Shown here: positions 53,810 to 62,547 of the stretch, piece by piece
How positions within the stretch are numbered: the stretch's first letter is position 1
Layout of the letters: each line of letters begins with the position of its first letter
Assembly (NCBI GenBank): GCA_934454145.1
Contig: CAKSFT010000005.1
Span: forward strand, 1-64,000
Source: an uncultured Clostridia bacterium
GTDB lineage: Bacteria; Bacillota; Clostridia; UBA1381
Direction of reading: 5' to 3'
DNA length: 64,000 nucleotides
Translations under genes and position numbers: made by a program
Notes under the pieces: model-generated
Told to the model about the DNA's origin: nothing
Databases searched by the model: none
What the model saw: only the letters and a program-made list of their open reading frames with translations

Positions 53810-55153
53810 ATGAACGGAAAAACAATCGCCGCAATCTCCACCCCCCCGGGCACGGGCGGGATTGCCGTGATACGCGTCAGCGGAAGCGACGCATTCAATA
53901 TAGTCAGCAAAATCTACAGCGGCAAAGAGAACCCTGCAACAGCCCCGTCGCATACCGTGCATTATGGGCATATCATTGACAAAAACGGCTTGCCGATAGA
54001 CGAAGTTTTGGTCACTGTCATGAAAGCGCCCAAGAGTTTCACCGGAGAAAATGTGGCAGAAATCGGCACCCACGGCGGAATCACAGCCTCAAAAATGGTC
54101 CTCAAGCGTCTGATTGAGGCAGGGGCATATCCGGCGGAACCCGGGGAATTTACAAAGCGTGCCTTTTTAAACGGGAAAATCGACCTTTCCGAGGCGGAAG
54201 GTGTGATTGACATTATCAATTCCAAAAACGAAATTGCCGAAAGAAACGCTGTGGGACAGCTTGCCGGCAAGCTGTCATCAAGAATAGAAAAAATCAGAAG
54301 TGAGCTTGTCAAGCTTGCGGCGTCCATGCAGGTGATAATAGACTATCCCGACGAAGAGCTGGAGGACATCACCACAAAAGACATAGAAAACATTTCTGCC
54401 GCACAAAAACAGGCAATCGAAAAGCTTATAGAATCATCAAAACGCGGAAAGATTATCACCGACGGTATTCTGACCGCCATTGTCGGGCGCCCGAACGTCG
54501 GCAAATCCTCTCTTTTGAATCTCCTTTCCGGCGAAGAACGTGCCATTGTGACCGACATTGCCGGCACGACGCGTGACATAATTGAAGAAACGGTGAATCT
54601 CAACGGCGTCATGCTGCGCCTTGTGGACACGGCAGGGATACACGACACGGACGACCGTGTGGAAAAGCTTGGTGTAGAGCGAAGCCTTGACGCCATCGGG
54701 CGTGCCGATTTGGTTTTGGCAGTGTTTGACTCTTCCGGGCAACTCACCCCCGAGGACAGCGAGATTCTGGAAAAAACAAAAGGCAAAAAACGGATTATCA
54801 TAATAAACAAAACGGACATATCCGCGGGCTTCCCCCTTGACGGGATTTCTTTCTCCGCAAAGACCGGTTTTGGGCTTGACACACTTGCGGACAAAATCAA
54901 AGCAATGTATGAGCTGGGAGAATTGGAGCAGAATGACGAGCCGATTGTCACCAACATGCGCCACACCGCCGCGCTGTGCAGGGCAAAAGAGTTTTTGCAA
55001 AACATCGTCACAGGCGCACAGAGCGGACTTCCCTCCGATATTCTCTCGATTGATTTAAACAATGCCATAGATGCTCTTGGCGAAATAACGGGTGCCGTTG
55101 TGTCCGAGGACATAGTGTCAGAGATTTTTCACAATTTCTGCGTCGGCAAATAA
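53810..55153 (+). CDS. mnmE: tRNA uridine-5-carboxymethylaminomethyl modification GTPase MnmE
   Basis: A 447-residue protein, standard length. N-terminal tetrahydrofolate-binding domain (TIAAISTPPGTGGIAVIRVSG), central helices, an inserted G domain with G1 GRPNVGKSSL (about residue 225), G2/G3 GTTRD and DTAGIHDT, G4 NKTD, and the C-terminal Cys motif CVGK, the family's CxGK end. With MnmG it modifies the wobble uridine of several tRNAs. ATG 53810 is preceded by AAAGGATGG. It follows nrdR by 13 bp and probably shares its transcript; partner mnmG is not in the window. Confidence 0.97.
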   Translation: MNGKTIAAISTPPGTGGIAVIRVSGSDAFNIVSKIYSGKENPATAPSHTVHYGHIIDKNGLPIDEVLVTVMKAPKSFTGENVAEIGTHGGITASKMVLKRLIEAGAYPAEPGEFTKRAFLNGKIDLSEAEGVIDIINSKNEIAERNAVGQLAGKLSSRIEKIRSELVKLAASMQVIIDYPDEELEDITTKDIENISAAQKQAIEKLIESSKRGKIITDGILTAIVGRPNVGKSSLLNLLSGEERAIVTDIAGTTRDIIEETVNLNGVMLRLVDTAGIHDTDDRVEKLGVERSLDAIGRADLVLAVFDSSGQLTPEDSEILEKTKGKKRIIIINKTDISAGFPLDGISFSAKTGFGLDTLADKIKAMYELGELEQNDEPIVTNMRHTAALCRAKEFLQNIVTGAQSGLPSDILSIDLNNAIDALGEITGAVVSEDIVSEIFHNFCVGK

Positions 55154-55166
55154 GCAAACAGCAAAC

Positions 55167-55229
55167 CGTTGCCATTATGCAACGCCCAAAGGGACTGCAG
55201 CAAATGATTCCACGTTGCTATGGTCCCTT
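55167..55229 (+). other. Two consecutive stem-loops between mnmE and lysR
   Basis: CGTTGC/GCAACG around six bases (55167-55184), then AAGGGACTGCAGCAA (55189-55203) pairing with TTGCTATGGTCCCTT (55215-55229) apart from a 3-base internal loop. No clear T-run follows (GTAAAATAT). It could be a weak terminator for mnmE or a structured leader of lysR. Confidence 0.45.
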
Positions 55230-55313
55230 GTAAAATATATACCGCAAACAGTTTAATAATATACAATCAATTTTACAATTTGCGGAAAATAAATTTTTAT
55301 AAGGAGAACCGCC

Positions 55314-56240
55314 ATGACACTCCAACAGCTTTTTTATGTGATTACAATATCCGACTGCGGCTCTATGAACAAGGCCGCCGAAGTGCTGTTTATCTCTCAG
55401 CCCACGCTTACAAGCGCCGTCAAAGAGCTTGAAAACGAGATTGGCATCAGCATATTTCAAAGGACCGGCAAGGGCACGGTCCCCACGCTTGAGGGTGAGG
55501 AATTTCTGGTTTATGCCCGCCAGCTTTATCAGCAATATGAGCTGATAAGCGAAAAATATTCCGACCCCGCCGGCATCAAACGAAAATTCGGTGTATCGTC
55601 ACAGCATTACTCCTTTGCAGTCAAGGCATTTGTCGAAACCGTGAAACAGTTTGACATGCAAAAATATGAATTTGCAATGCGCGAAGAAAAAACCATAGAT
55701 GTCATAACAGATGTCAGCAATCTGAAAAGTGAAATCGGGCTGCTTTATATAAACGACTTCAACCAAAAAATAATAACGAAGATGTTACGCGACAATGACT
55801 TGGAATTTCACAATCTTATCACATGCAAGGCATATGTCTATATCTGGAAAAACCACCCCCTCGCAAAAAATGAGTCCATAAATTTTTCCGAGCTTGAACC
55901 ATATCCCTGTCTTTCTTTTGAACAAGGCGAAAAAGGCTCATTTTATTTTTCGGAAGAAATATTGAGCACAAACGAATATCCCAGGACAATCAAGGCAACC
56001 GACCGTTCAACCATGCTTAACCTTATGGTCGGGCTGAACGGCTACACACTTTGCTCGGGCATCATCTGCGAAGAACTCAACGGCAGTGATTTTATCGCCG
56101 TCCCTTTCCGTTCTGATGACAGCAACCCAAACCCGACAATGCAAATCGGCTATATCGTGAAAAAAAACAGTCATTTAAGCGAGCTGGGTGAAATTTATAT
56201 TGATGAAGTAACCAAATATCTAAAGAGCTGCACCTCATGA
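55314..56240 (+). CDS. LysR-family transcriptional regulator
   Basis: A 308-residue protein with an N-terminal winged HTH (MNKAAEVLFISQPTLTSAVKELENEIGISIFQRT) and a C-terminal periplasmic-binding-like effector domain (about 90-300). It lies directly upstream of metY in the same orientation. LysR proteins of the CysB/CmbR type commonly control cysteine and methionine synthesis using O-acetylserine-type effectors, so control of metY is likely but inferred. AAGGAG precedes the ATG. The 142-bp gap to metY holds an A/T-rich symmetric stretch (ATAAATTTTAT near 56244) that could be a binding site. Confidence 0.85.
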   Translation: MTLQQLFYVITISDCGSMNKAAEVLFISQPTLTSAVKELENEIGISIFQRTGKGTVPTLEGEEFLVYARQLYQQYELISEKYSDPAGIKRKFGVSSQHYSFAVKAFVETVKQFDMQKYEFAMREEKTIDVITDVSNLKSEIGLLYINDFNQKIITKMLRDNDLEFHNLITCKAYVYIWKNHPLAKNESINFSELEPYPCLSFEQGEKGSFYFSEEILSTNEYPRTIKATDRSTMLNLMVGLNGYTLCSGIICEELNGSDFIAVPFRSDDSNPNPTMQIGYIVKKNSHLSELGEIYIDEVTKYLKSCTS

Positions 56241-56382
56241 CATATAAATTTTATCTATAACTTTCAATAATTAAGATGTATTGGACAATCCGCTTTTTAC
56301 GTGTTATTATAAACCTACAAAACAGATAGGTTATGTATAGGCAATTAACTGCTGATTTTACATTTAAAAGGAGGATAACATC

Positions 56383-57675
56383 ATGTCAGAAAAGAATTAT
56401 AGGTTTGAAACATTGCAGGTACACTCCGGTCAGGAAAACCCCGACCCGGCAACAGACGCAAGGGCAGTGCCCATTTATGCATCAACATCATTTGTATTCC
56501 ATGATTCTCAGCACGCCGCCGACCGCTTCGGTCTGCGCGACGCCGGGAACATATACGGCAGACTCACCAACCCCACACAAAGCGTTTTTGAAGAGCGCAT
56601 TGCCGCCCTGGAAGGCGGCACAGCGGCACTGGCAGTGTCCTCAGGTGCCGCGGCAATCAACTACACCATCTCCGCACTTGCAAAATCCGGTGAGCATATC
56701 GTCGCTTCACAAACCATCTATGGCGGTACATACAACCTTTTGGCACACACTCTTCCGCTGACAAACGGAATCAGTGCAACTTTTGTCGACCCCGACGAGG
56801 AAGACGCTTTTGAAAAAGCAATCCGGCCCAACACAAAAGCACTCTACATAGAAACCCTGGGCAATCCCAATTCCAACATCATTGATATAGAGGCAGTCGC
56901 ACAAATTGCCCACCGCCACGGTATCCCCCTGGTTGTTGACTCCACATTTGCCACGCCATACCTTGTGCGCCCGATTGAATACGGCGCAGACATTGTTGTA
57001 CACAGCGCCACAAAATTCATAGGCGGTCACGGCACAGCAATAGGCGGCGTCATCGTTGACGGCGGCACCTTTGACTGGAAAGCATCGGGAAAATACCCCT
57101 GGATATCAGATCCTAACCCGTCATATCATGGCGTAAGCTTTGCCGAAGCCGCCGGCTCTGCCGCATTTGCCACCTATATCCGCGCAATACTTCTGCGCGA
57201 CACCGGCTCGACAATTTCCCCGTTCCATGCATTTTTATTTTTGCAAGGGCTTGAGACACTTTCTCTGCGTGTAGAGCGCCATGTGTCAAACGCATTGAAA
57301 ATTGTCGAGTACCTGAACAATCACCCATTGGTCGAGGCTGTGCACCATCCTTCGCTTGAAACAGAACCCAGCCACAACCTTTACAAAAAATATTTTCCAA
57401 ACGGCGGCGGTTCAATCTTTACTTTTGAAGTAAAAGGCGATGACAAAACGGCACAGAAATTTATAGATAATCTCAGTATTTTCTCCTTGCTTGCAAATGT
57501 CGCCGATGTGAAGTCCCTGGTTATACACCCTGCCTCCACCACACATTCACAGCTTTCTGCGTCAGAGCTTGCAGAACAGGGAATCAAACCCAACACTATA
57601 CGACTTTCCATAGGCATAGAAAACATAAATGATCTTATAGACGCACTTGATGGTGCATTTGAAGCAATAAAATAA
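56383..57675 (+). CDS. metY: O-acetylhomoserine sulfhydrylase (PLP enzyme)
   Basis: A 430-residue Cys/Met-metabolism PLP enzyme. The Lys that binds PLP is in HSATKFIGGHG (about residue 209). Other family marks are YGRLTNPT, SSGAAAINY, YIETLGNPN and the C-terminal HPASTTHSQLS. MetY makes homocysteine from O-acetylhomoserine and sulfide; the length and the insertions after the Lys favour MetY over the shorter cystathionine synthase or lyase. AAAGGAGG precedes the ATG. No SAM riboswitch is visible upstream, so regulation is probably by the LysR neighbour. Confidence 0.92.
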   Translation: MSEKNYRFETLQVHSGQENPDPATDARAVPIYASTSFVFHDSQHAADRFGLRDAGNIYGRLTNPTQSVFEERIAALEGGTAALAVSSGAAAINYTISALAKSGEHIVASQTIYGGTYNLLAHTLPLTNGISATFVDPDEEDAFEKAIRPNTKALYIETLGNPNSNIIDIEAVAQIAHRHGIPLVVDSTFATPYLVRPIEYGADIVVHSATKFIGGHGTAIGGVIVDGGTFDWKASGKYPWISDPNPSYHGVSFAEAAGSAAFATYIRAILLRDTGSTISPFHAFLFLQGLETLSLRVERHVSNALKIVEYLNNHPLVEAVHHPSLETEPSHNLYKKYFPNGGGSIFTFEVKGDDKTAQKFIDNLSIFSLLANVADVKSLVIHPASTTHSQLSASELAEQGIKPNTIRLSIGIENINDLIDALDGAFEAIK

Positions 57676-57685
57676 ATTCTAAAAT

Positions 57686-57719
57686 AAAAACCGACTGTTC
57701 ACCTCAACAGTCGGTTTTT
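57686..57719. terminator. Bidirectional terminator shared by metY and the kinase gene
   Basis: Arms AAAAACCGACTGTT (57686-57699) and AACAGTCGGTTTTT (57706-57719). The stop codon of the minus-strand kinase gene lies in the loop, so its last few codons are encoded by the right arm. Confidence 0.92.
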
Positions 57720-58618
57720 ATTTTGGAATACCGTTCTATTATCATCTCGCGTTCCGCAAGCCCTTCCGAAAAAGCGGTTGCGCTCCCGGCAGCAATGCCG
57801 AGCATAAGCGCACGCCGATAATCTCCGTTCCCGATATAACCGGCAAGAAAACCAGCCACCATGGAATCTCCGGCGCCTGTTGTGTTCCTGACACTGCCTT
57901 CAGGCGCTTTTTGTGTCAACACTTCCCCTTTTTCCGTGACCAGCACGGCGCCCTCTTCGCCAAGCGACACCAAAACATTCAGCGAGCCCATTTCCCGGAG
58001 TCTTTTTGCAAGTTCCACAACATCGTCAACACATTTTGCGGATTCGCCAAAAATTTCTTCCAGCTCATCTTTGTTTGGTTTTACCAAAAATGGACGAAGT
58101 TTCAAAGTGTTTGTCAACAATTCCCCTGTTGCATCTATAACAAAATGCACTCCGACATCCATAAATCGCTCCATTATGTCGGCATATACCGTCTTCGACA
58201 CTCCGCCCGGCACTGCCCCGGCAAGAACAACAAAATCACCGCTTTTCAGCACATCAAGCTTTTTGTACAAAGCCTGCAAATCCTCCTCCGAGATTTTAGG
58301 TCCGACGGCATTGATTTCGGTTTCATTTCCGATTTTGAGTTTTACATTTATCCGCGAATTGCCTGTACGAAGATGTACAAAATCACTGCGTATTCCGTCT
58401 TTTTTCAGCATATCCTCAATCATTTCCCCGACCTGGCCGGCACAAAAGCCCAGAGCAACATTGTCTTTTCCCAGATTTCCCAAAACAGCCGAAACATTTA
58501 TGCCCTTTCCGCCCGGGAAAATCATTTCCTCATTACTTCTGTTTACGCGCCCTTCACGGTAATCCGCAACTTTCATCACATAGTCAAGCGAAGGATTAAA
58601 TGTTATCGTATATATCAC
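57704..58618 (-). CDS. fruK: 1-phosphofructokinase-like PfkB-family kinase
   Basis: A 304-residue PfkB kinase. N-terminal IYTITFNPSLDYVM, PGGKGINVSAVLGNLG, and the C-terminal PfkB signature NTTGAGDSMVAGFLAG with the catalytic Asp. The first strand is typical of FruK and tagatose-6-phosphate kinases, which phosphorylate fructose-1-phosphate or tagatose-6-phosphate. GTG 58618 is preferred (AAGGTG six bases upstream); GTG 58624 is too close to the ribosome site. It follows the deoR gene by about ten bases. Unlike normal fruRKA operons there is no PTS permease gene; instead the pair sits downstream of microcompartment genes, so a role with ketose phosphates of that pathway is possible. Confidence 0.85.
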   Translation of the reverse strand: MIYTITFNPSLDYVMKVADYREGRVNRSNEEMIFPGGKGINVSAVLGNLGKDNVALGFCAGQVGEMIEDMLKKDGIRSDFVHLRTGNSRINVKLKIGNETEINAVGPKISEEDLQALYKKLDVLKSGDFVVLAGAVPGGVSKTVYADIMERFMDVGVHFVIDATGELLTNTLKLRPFLVKPNKDELEEIFGESAKCVDDVVELAKRLREMGSLNVLVSLGEEGAVLVTEKGEVLTQKAPEGSVRNTTGAGDSMVAGFLAGYIGNGDYRRALMLGIAAGSATAFSEGLAEREMIIERYSKIKTDC

Positions 58619-58628
58619 GTGCACACCT

Positions 58629-59396
58629 TCATTCTACATTTATCAATCGAATGTCATTCTCTGCCAGGGCTTCATTCCATTGCTCATCAAGCATTATATC
58701 GGTTATGAAACAATCTATCCTCTCCAACCCCGAAATCACCGGCACGCCAAGCCTGCCAAGCTTTTTTCTGTCACACAAAAATATCGCCGATTCCGAGCAA
58801 TCAATCATGGCTTTTTTTATTTCTGCCTCCGCCTCAGAGGATTCCATCAGCCCCCTTTGCAGAGTAACACCGCGGCACGAGAAAAACACTTTGTTTGCAT
58901 AATAATTTTTTCTGATTGTTTCCTCCACAATTCTGCCTGTATAGGACATATTTTTTTTGTTTAGCATGCCGCCGACACAGATAACCCTTATGTCAGGACA
59001 TTCCGCAAGCTCGGTGATAATCTTTTCGGCATTTGTGATAACCGTTATGCCGCGCTTGTCCTTTATATTTCTGGCAAGGTGCAGACTTGATGTGCTCGCA
59101 TCCAAAAAAACGGTTTCGCCTTCCTTTATCATTCCTGCGGCACATCTGCCTATGCTCTGCTTGCCTTCAAAGTTCACGGTGTCACGCCTGTGGATTTCCA
59201 TGTCCGGTTCTACGCTTTCCACAAGTGTTGCACCGCCGTATGTCCTCACCAAAACCCCTTGTTTTTCAAGTTTTTCAAGGTCACTGCGTATTGTTTCCGT
59301 TGTGACATCAAATTGCTTTGCCAGTTCCGGGACCAATACACTTTTGTTTTTTATTATCATTTGCTCGATTTTTGCACGTCTTTCGACAGCCAACAT
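58629..59396 (-). CDS. DeoR-family transcriptional repressor
   Basis: A 255-residue protein. N-terminal DeoR helix-turn-helix (VPELAKQFDVTTETIRSDLEKLEKQGVLVRTYGGA) and a C-terminal sugar-phosphate-sensing domain (TVFLDASTSSLHLARNI; VICVGGMLNKKNMSYTG; IFLCDRKKLG). DeoR proteins respond to phosphorylated sugars such as fructose-1-phosphate or fuculose-1-phosphate. The start is ATG 59396 after CGGAG. It lies between the BMC genes and the kinase gene; it may control either or both. Confidence 0.88.
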   Translation of the reverse strand: MLAVERRAKIEQMIIKNKSVLVPELAKQFDVTTETIRSDLEKLEKQGVLVRTYGGATLVESVEPDMEIHRRDTVNFEGKQSIGRCAAGMIKEGETVFLDASTSSLHLARNIKDKRGITVITNAEKIITELAECPDIRVICVGGMLNKKNMSYTGRIVEETIRKNYYANKVFFSCRGVTLQRGLMESSEAEAEIKKAMIDCSESAIFLCDRKKLGRLGVPVISGLERIDCFITDIMLDEQWNEALAENDIRLINVE

Positions 59397-59443
59397 AAAC
59401 AATCTCCGTTCCGCCGCATATCGGCATTTTATTAAAAGAAGAA

Positions 59444-59489
59444 AAAAGATATCTCCATAACAGACATACCTGTCAAAAAGCTATCTTTT
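59444..59489 (-). terminator. Terminator at the end of the BMC operon
   Basis: On the minus strand AAAAGATA (59489-59482) pairs with TATCTTTT (59451-59444), enclosing a small GACA/TGTC stem, followed by TTCTTCTTTT. It lies about 25 bp after the pduT stop and about 48 bp before the deoR start. Confidence 0.6.
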
Positions 59490-59513
59490 CTCAAAATATA
59501 CATCTTAATGTTA

Positions 59514-60059
59514 TCACATTATCGCTTGCCACAATTCAGGGTGCGGATTTGCAATCACTTCTTTGTTTATCAAAACGCCTTCGCGTTCTGCAATGGCAGC
59601 GCCTGACTCGACAGCCGCGCGCACATCGGCAACATTCCCCGTCATCGTCACGAAGCACTTTCCGCCCATGCCGCGTGCTATGCGCACTTCAACCAACTGC
59701 ACCACAGCCGCCTTCACAGCCGCATCTGCCGCCAAAATTGCGGTCGCCGCAGTGAAAGTTTCGACAACACCCAGTGCCTTTTTTTCCTTTACGTCCACAA
59801 CACCGCACATTGCCTCAAAGACCTTTTCGCCGAGGTTTCCTATGACAAAGCTGTCAATCAAAGCGTCCTCCGCAACCATTGCCCCGCGGTCAACCGCCGC
59901 TTTTATAGACGACAAATCTCCGCCCACAATAGACACAAACTTACCGGGACAAACAGCCCCTGACTGCAACAGGCTTATCCCCGCGCTTTTGAGCATTTCA
60001 TCGGTGACTCTTATGCCTCTGCTTACATTTTTCACTTCAACCAAACCTATCGAATTCAT
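59514..60059 (-). CDS. pduT: Microcompartment trimeric shell protein PduT (Fe-S)
   Basis: A 181-residue protein with two BMC domains in tandem (about 3-85 and 95-175), the layout of BMC-T trimers. Close to PduT: LKSAGISLLQSGAVCPGKF with the conserved Cys (about residue 37) that in PduT holds a [4Fe-4S] cluster at the trimer centre, and ALGVVETFTAATAILAADAAVKAA, GMGGKCF in the second half. PduT is thought to pass electrons through the shell to or from PduS, whose gene is directly upstream, 32 bp away. AAAGGAT precedes the ATG. Confidence 0.93.
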   Translation of the reverse strand: MNSIGLVEVKNVSRGIRVTDEMLKSAGISLLQSGAVCPGKFVSIVGGDLSSIKAAVDRGAMVAEDALIDSFVIGNLGEKVFEAMCGVVDVKEKKALGVVETFTAATAILAADAAVKAAVVQLVEVRIARGMGGKCFVTMTGNVADVRAAVESGAAIAEREGVLINKEVIANPHPELWQAIM

Positions 60060-60091
60060 AAGTCAGTATCCTTTCCTGTATGCCAATTTTA

Positions 60092-61432
60092 TTATTTTTC
60101 TCTATCTATAACGATAAACTTTTCATTTACCTCTCTGATTGTCCCGTTTACACTTGCATGCATCGTTGTCCCCAAGGCATCTGCTGATGTCCTTGCAATG
60201 ACATCACCCCTTTTGACAATGTCACCCTTCTTCACAAGCGGGTCTGCCGGCTTGCCGACATGCTGTGACATCGGGATATACACCGTATCCGGGTAAAAAT
60301 CCATATATCGCCTCTGTACCTCATCTTTGACATACTGCCTTATCCCCAGTCTGTCAATCAGCTTTTCCGAAGGAACCAGTCTGCTTCGTCTTTCCGGGCG
60401 CGGAGCCTTTGGCGCAAAGCCGCCTTTTCTCCTATACCCTTTCTTTGCCAGTGCGCCCTTTGCCGCCATCGCAATCGACTGTGGGTCAAGCATCTGCTGA
60501 CATGCCATCACTGTACAAACACCACAGCCGCAGCAAAGCGTGCTTTGCAAAAAGCTTTCGCTGTCATTCACCGTACCGTGCGATGCTGTGTATATCACTT
60601 TGTGCACCTGCAAAGAATATCCCAGCAGATGCCTCGGGCACATGTCTGTACACATTGTGCAATCACAACATGCCGCCGACGCACGTTTCAGCGACATGGA
60701 AAGTGATGCGCGCTTCCTTTGTATAACGCTGTGCTCTTCCGGGAAAACCAGCAACCCTTTTGTGGTCTTGGTGACAACATCATTTTCTATGTCAACGAGT
60801 TTTCCCATCATGGGTCCGCCGTTTATGACAGCCTTCCCTGAGAGATTCGGGTAACCCACTTCCCTGAAAAGTTCCTTTATCTTCATTCCTACAGGTACTT
60901 TTACCGTAATATCCTCTTTTGTATCCCCGGCAATAGTAACATATTTGTCGCACACCGGTTCTTTGTCAAAAATTGCTTTTTTTATATTATAGAGAGTCTC
61001 GGTGTTTATCACCATAACACCCACCATAATCGGGATTGCGCCCTCCGGGATAATTTTGCCGGTCGTTTCATAAACCAGTACAACTTCATCTCCTGCCGGG
61101 TACACATCGGGGATTTCATGAATTTTAATTCTTGTCCCCTCAAGCTCTTTGACGATTTCCGGATCCAAAAGACTCATGTTCTTTCCTTTTATGCCCATGA
61201 TTGCCTCTTTTGCCCCTATTGCATCAATCATAAGGTTCATCGTTTCGACAATCGCCCTGAAATGCTTTCTGAATATGTGATGGTCAACCATCATAAGCGG
61301 CTCACATTCCGCCGCATTTATCACGATTTGCTCAATCCCCGGCGCAATTTTTTTGTGTGTAGGAAAGCCCGCCCCGCCGGCGCCGACTATCCCCGCATCA
61401 AATATAATTTTTTGTAATTCTTCCGATGTCAT
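60092..61432 (-). CDS. pduS: Microcompartment flavin/Fe-S electron-transfer protein PduS (RnfC-like)
   Basis: A 446-residue protein. N-terminal RnfC/Nqo1-like glycine-rich NADH/FMN region (GIVGAGGAGFPTHKK, INAAECEPLMMVDHH), SLBB-like middle (about 170-240), then two ferredoxin-type cluster motifs (CCDCTMCTDMCP; CCGCGVCTVMACQQ) and a C-terminal barrel-sandwich-like segment (MHASVNGTIREVNEKFIVID). PduS is a membrane-free cobalamin-reductase or electron-transfer partner in Pdu compartments and occurs in B12-independent ones too, where it is thought to recycle reducing equivalents with PduT. GGAGGA precedes the ATG. Confidence 0.92.
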   Translation of the reverse strand: MTSEELQKIIFDAGIVGAGGAGFPTHKKIAPGIEQIVINAAECEPLMMVDHHIFRKHFRAIVETMNLMIDAIGAKEAIMGIKGKNMSLLDPEIVKELEGTRIKIHEIPDVYPAGDEVVLVYETTGKIIPEGAIPIMVGVMVINTETLYNIKKAIFDKEPVCDKYVTIAGDTKEDITVKVPVGMKIKELFREVGYPNLSGKAVINGGPMMGKLVDIENDVVTKTTKGLLVFPEEHSVIQRKRASLSMSLKRASAACCDCTMCTDMCPRHLLGYSLQVHKVIYTASHGTVNDSESFLQSTLCCGCGVCTVMACQQMLDPQSIAMAAKGALAKKGYRRKGGFAPKAPRPERRSRLVPSEKLIDRLGIRQYVKDEVQRRYMDFYPDTVYIPMSQHVGKPADPLVKKGDIVKRGDVIARTSADALGTTMHASVNGTIREVNEKFIVIDREK

Positions 61433-61459
61433 AAAGGCTTTCCTCCTTCAAGTCAAAAA

Positions 61460-61720
61460 TCAACCTTGTTTTTCGTCGACGATGCCGACTATCGTCGCAT
61501 CAACCGGTGCCTCAGGGTTTTGTATACCCAGCCTTGCGGCACTGCCGGTGGCAACGAGAACCTTTTCGCCGATTCCTGCTCCGACTCCGTCCACTGCAAT
61601 AAAATATTTGTCTTTTAAAATATCTTTTTCAATAGGCTGTACAATCATAAATTTATAGCCTATAAGCTTGTCATTTTTACTCGTGGAAACAACGCTTCCC
61701 ACAACCTGTGCTAAAATCAT
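61460..61720 (-). CDS. Microcompartment vertex protein, EutN/CcmL family (BMC-P)
   Basis: An 86-residue single-domain pentamer protein (MILAQVVGSVVSTSKNDKLIGYKFMIVQPI; DGVGAGIGEKVLVATGSAARLG; DATIVGIVD) that caps the vertices of the polyhedral shell. The start is ATG 61720 after GGAAAGGA; the longer frame to 61738 contains the ribosome site. It sits between pduL and pduS, the usual order in fucose/rhamnose-type clostridial loci. Confidence 0.93.
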   Translation of the reverse strand: MILAQVVGSVVSTSKNDKLIGYKFMIVQPIEKDILKDKYFIAVDGVGAGIGEKVLVATGSAARLGIQNPEAPVDATIVGIVDEKQG

Positions 61721-61755
61721 GTTTTCATTCCTTTCCAAAACATTGGGAATGTGAA

Positions 61756-62391
61756 TTATTTTGTAAGTATTTCTACACGGTCACCTGTTTTTATCGCCGC
61801 CGCATTTGCATCATCAGTGTCAATGTGCATCTCGGTATTGAAATCTCCGCGCACCCTTACCTGTACGTTATAATACCTTGTCGGCTTTGAGTTTTGTATC
61901 TCAACATCAACGATGTCATTGTCTTTTACTCCGTATTTTTCAGCGTCCTCAGGGGTCATATGTATATGACGGTTTGCAATAATACAACCTTCGTTTAAGA
62001 AAACACTCCCTTTGGGACCGACCAATGCCATAGGCGCACTCCCCTTGATTTCACCCGAGGGGCGAACCGGCGGACTGACCTTAAGCTTAAATGTATCTGT
62101 TCTTGATATTTCAATCTGTGAGTGTGAACGAACAGGGCCTAACACTCTTACGCCTTCTATAGTTCTCAAAGACGGGCTTACCAATGTTACACATTCTTCT
62201 GCTGCAAACTGGTCACCCATAAGCATTTTTTTCGGTGTCAGTTCGTGACCTTTTCCGAACAAAGTTTCCAAATCTTTCTGTGAAAGATGCACATGACGTG
62301 CCGAAACACCTACTCTTATTCCGTCATCTTTATCCTTCAAAACTTCCATTACCGTTTTCGTAACGATATCAACCAAATTTTCACTGTTCAT
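61756..62391 (-). CDS. pduL: Phosphate acyltransferase PduL
   Basis: A 211-residue protein. The N-terminal 20 residues (NLVDIVTKTVMEVLKDK) form an amphipathic helix of the encapsulation-peptide kind that targets PduL into the shell. Then come the two PduL beta-barrel domains with the zinc-site motifs VSARHVHLS and ANRHIHMTPEDAEKYGV and a C-terminal EMHIDTDDANAA. PduL converts acyl-CoA plus phosphate to acyl-phosphate and recycles CoA inside the compartment. ATG 62391 with CGGAGG upstream is chosen; the longer frame from 62520 runs through an intergenic hairpin region. Confidence 0.95.
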   Translation of the reverse strand: MNSENLVDIVTKTVMEVLKDKDDGIRVGVSARHVHLSQKDLETLFGKGHELTPKKMLMGDQFAAEECVTLVSPSLRTIEGVRVLGPVRSHSQIEISRTDTFKLKVSPPVRPSGEIKGSAPMALVGPKGSVFLNEGCIIANRHIHMTPEDAEKYGVKDNDIVDVEIQNSKPTRYYNVQVRVRGDFNTEMHIDTDDANAAAIKTGDRVEILTK

Positions 62392-62497
62392 TTTCCAAAA
62401 CCTCCGAATTATGGTATTTAAGCTGTTTTCCGGCCACAAAATTTTCTGAATAATGCGGGCGTTTATCACCCGGCTAATTACAGAGGCAGGAAATCCT

Positions 62498-62523
62498 TCG
62501 GTGCAGATGTGATTCTGCACCGA
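62498..62523 (-). other. Stable intercistronic hairpin between BMC-H and pduL
   Basis: Arms TCGGTGCAG and CTGCACCGA around eight bases, 25 bp after the BMC-H stop, with no T-run after it on the minus strand. A smaller GC-rich stem lies near 62456-62472. Probably an mRNA-stability or processing element rather than a terminator. Confidence 0.6.
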
Positions 62524-62547
62524 ATAAATTTACCCTCTCAAATTTTC

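Noticed and set aside
54343..55113. 256-residue minus-strand frame inside mnmE
   Set aside because: Shadow of mnmE, whose motifs are complete; composition is Ser/Arg/Pro-rich.
56241..56382. SAM riboswitch or T-box before metY
   Set aside because: The 142-bp gap is too short and has no matching conserved stems or terminator; a LysR-controlled promoter is the simpler reading.
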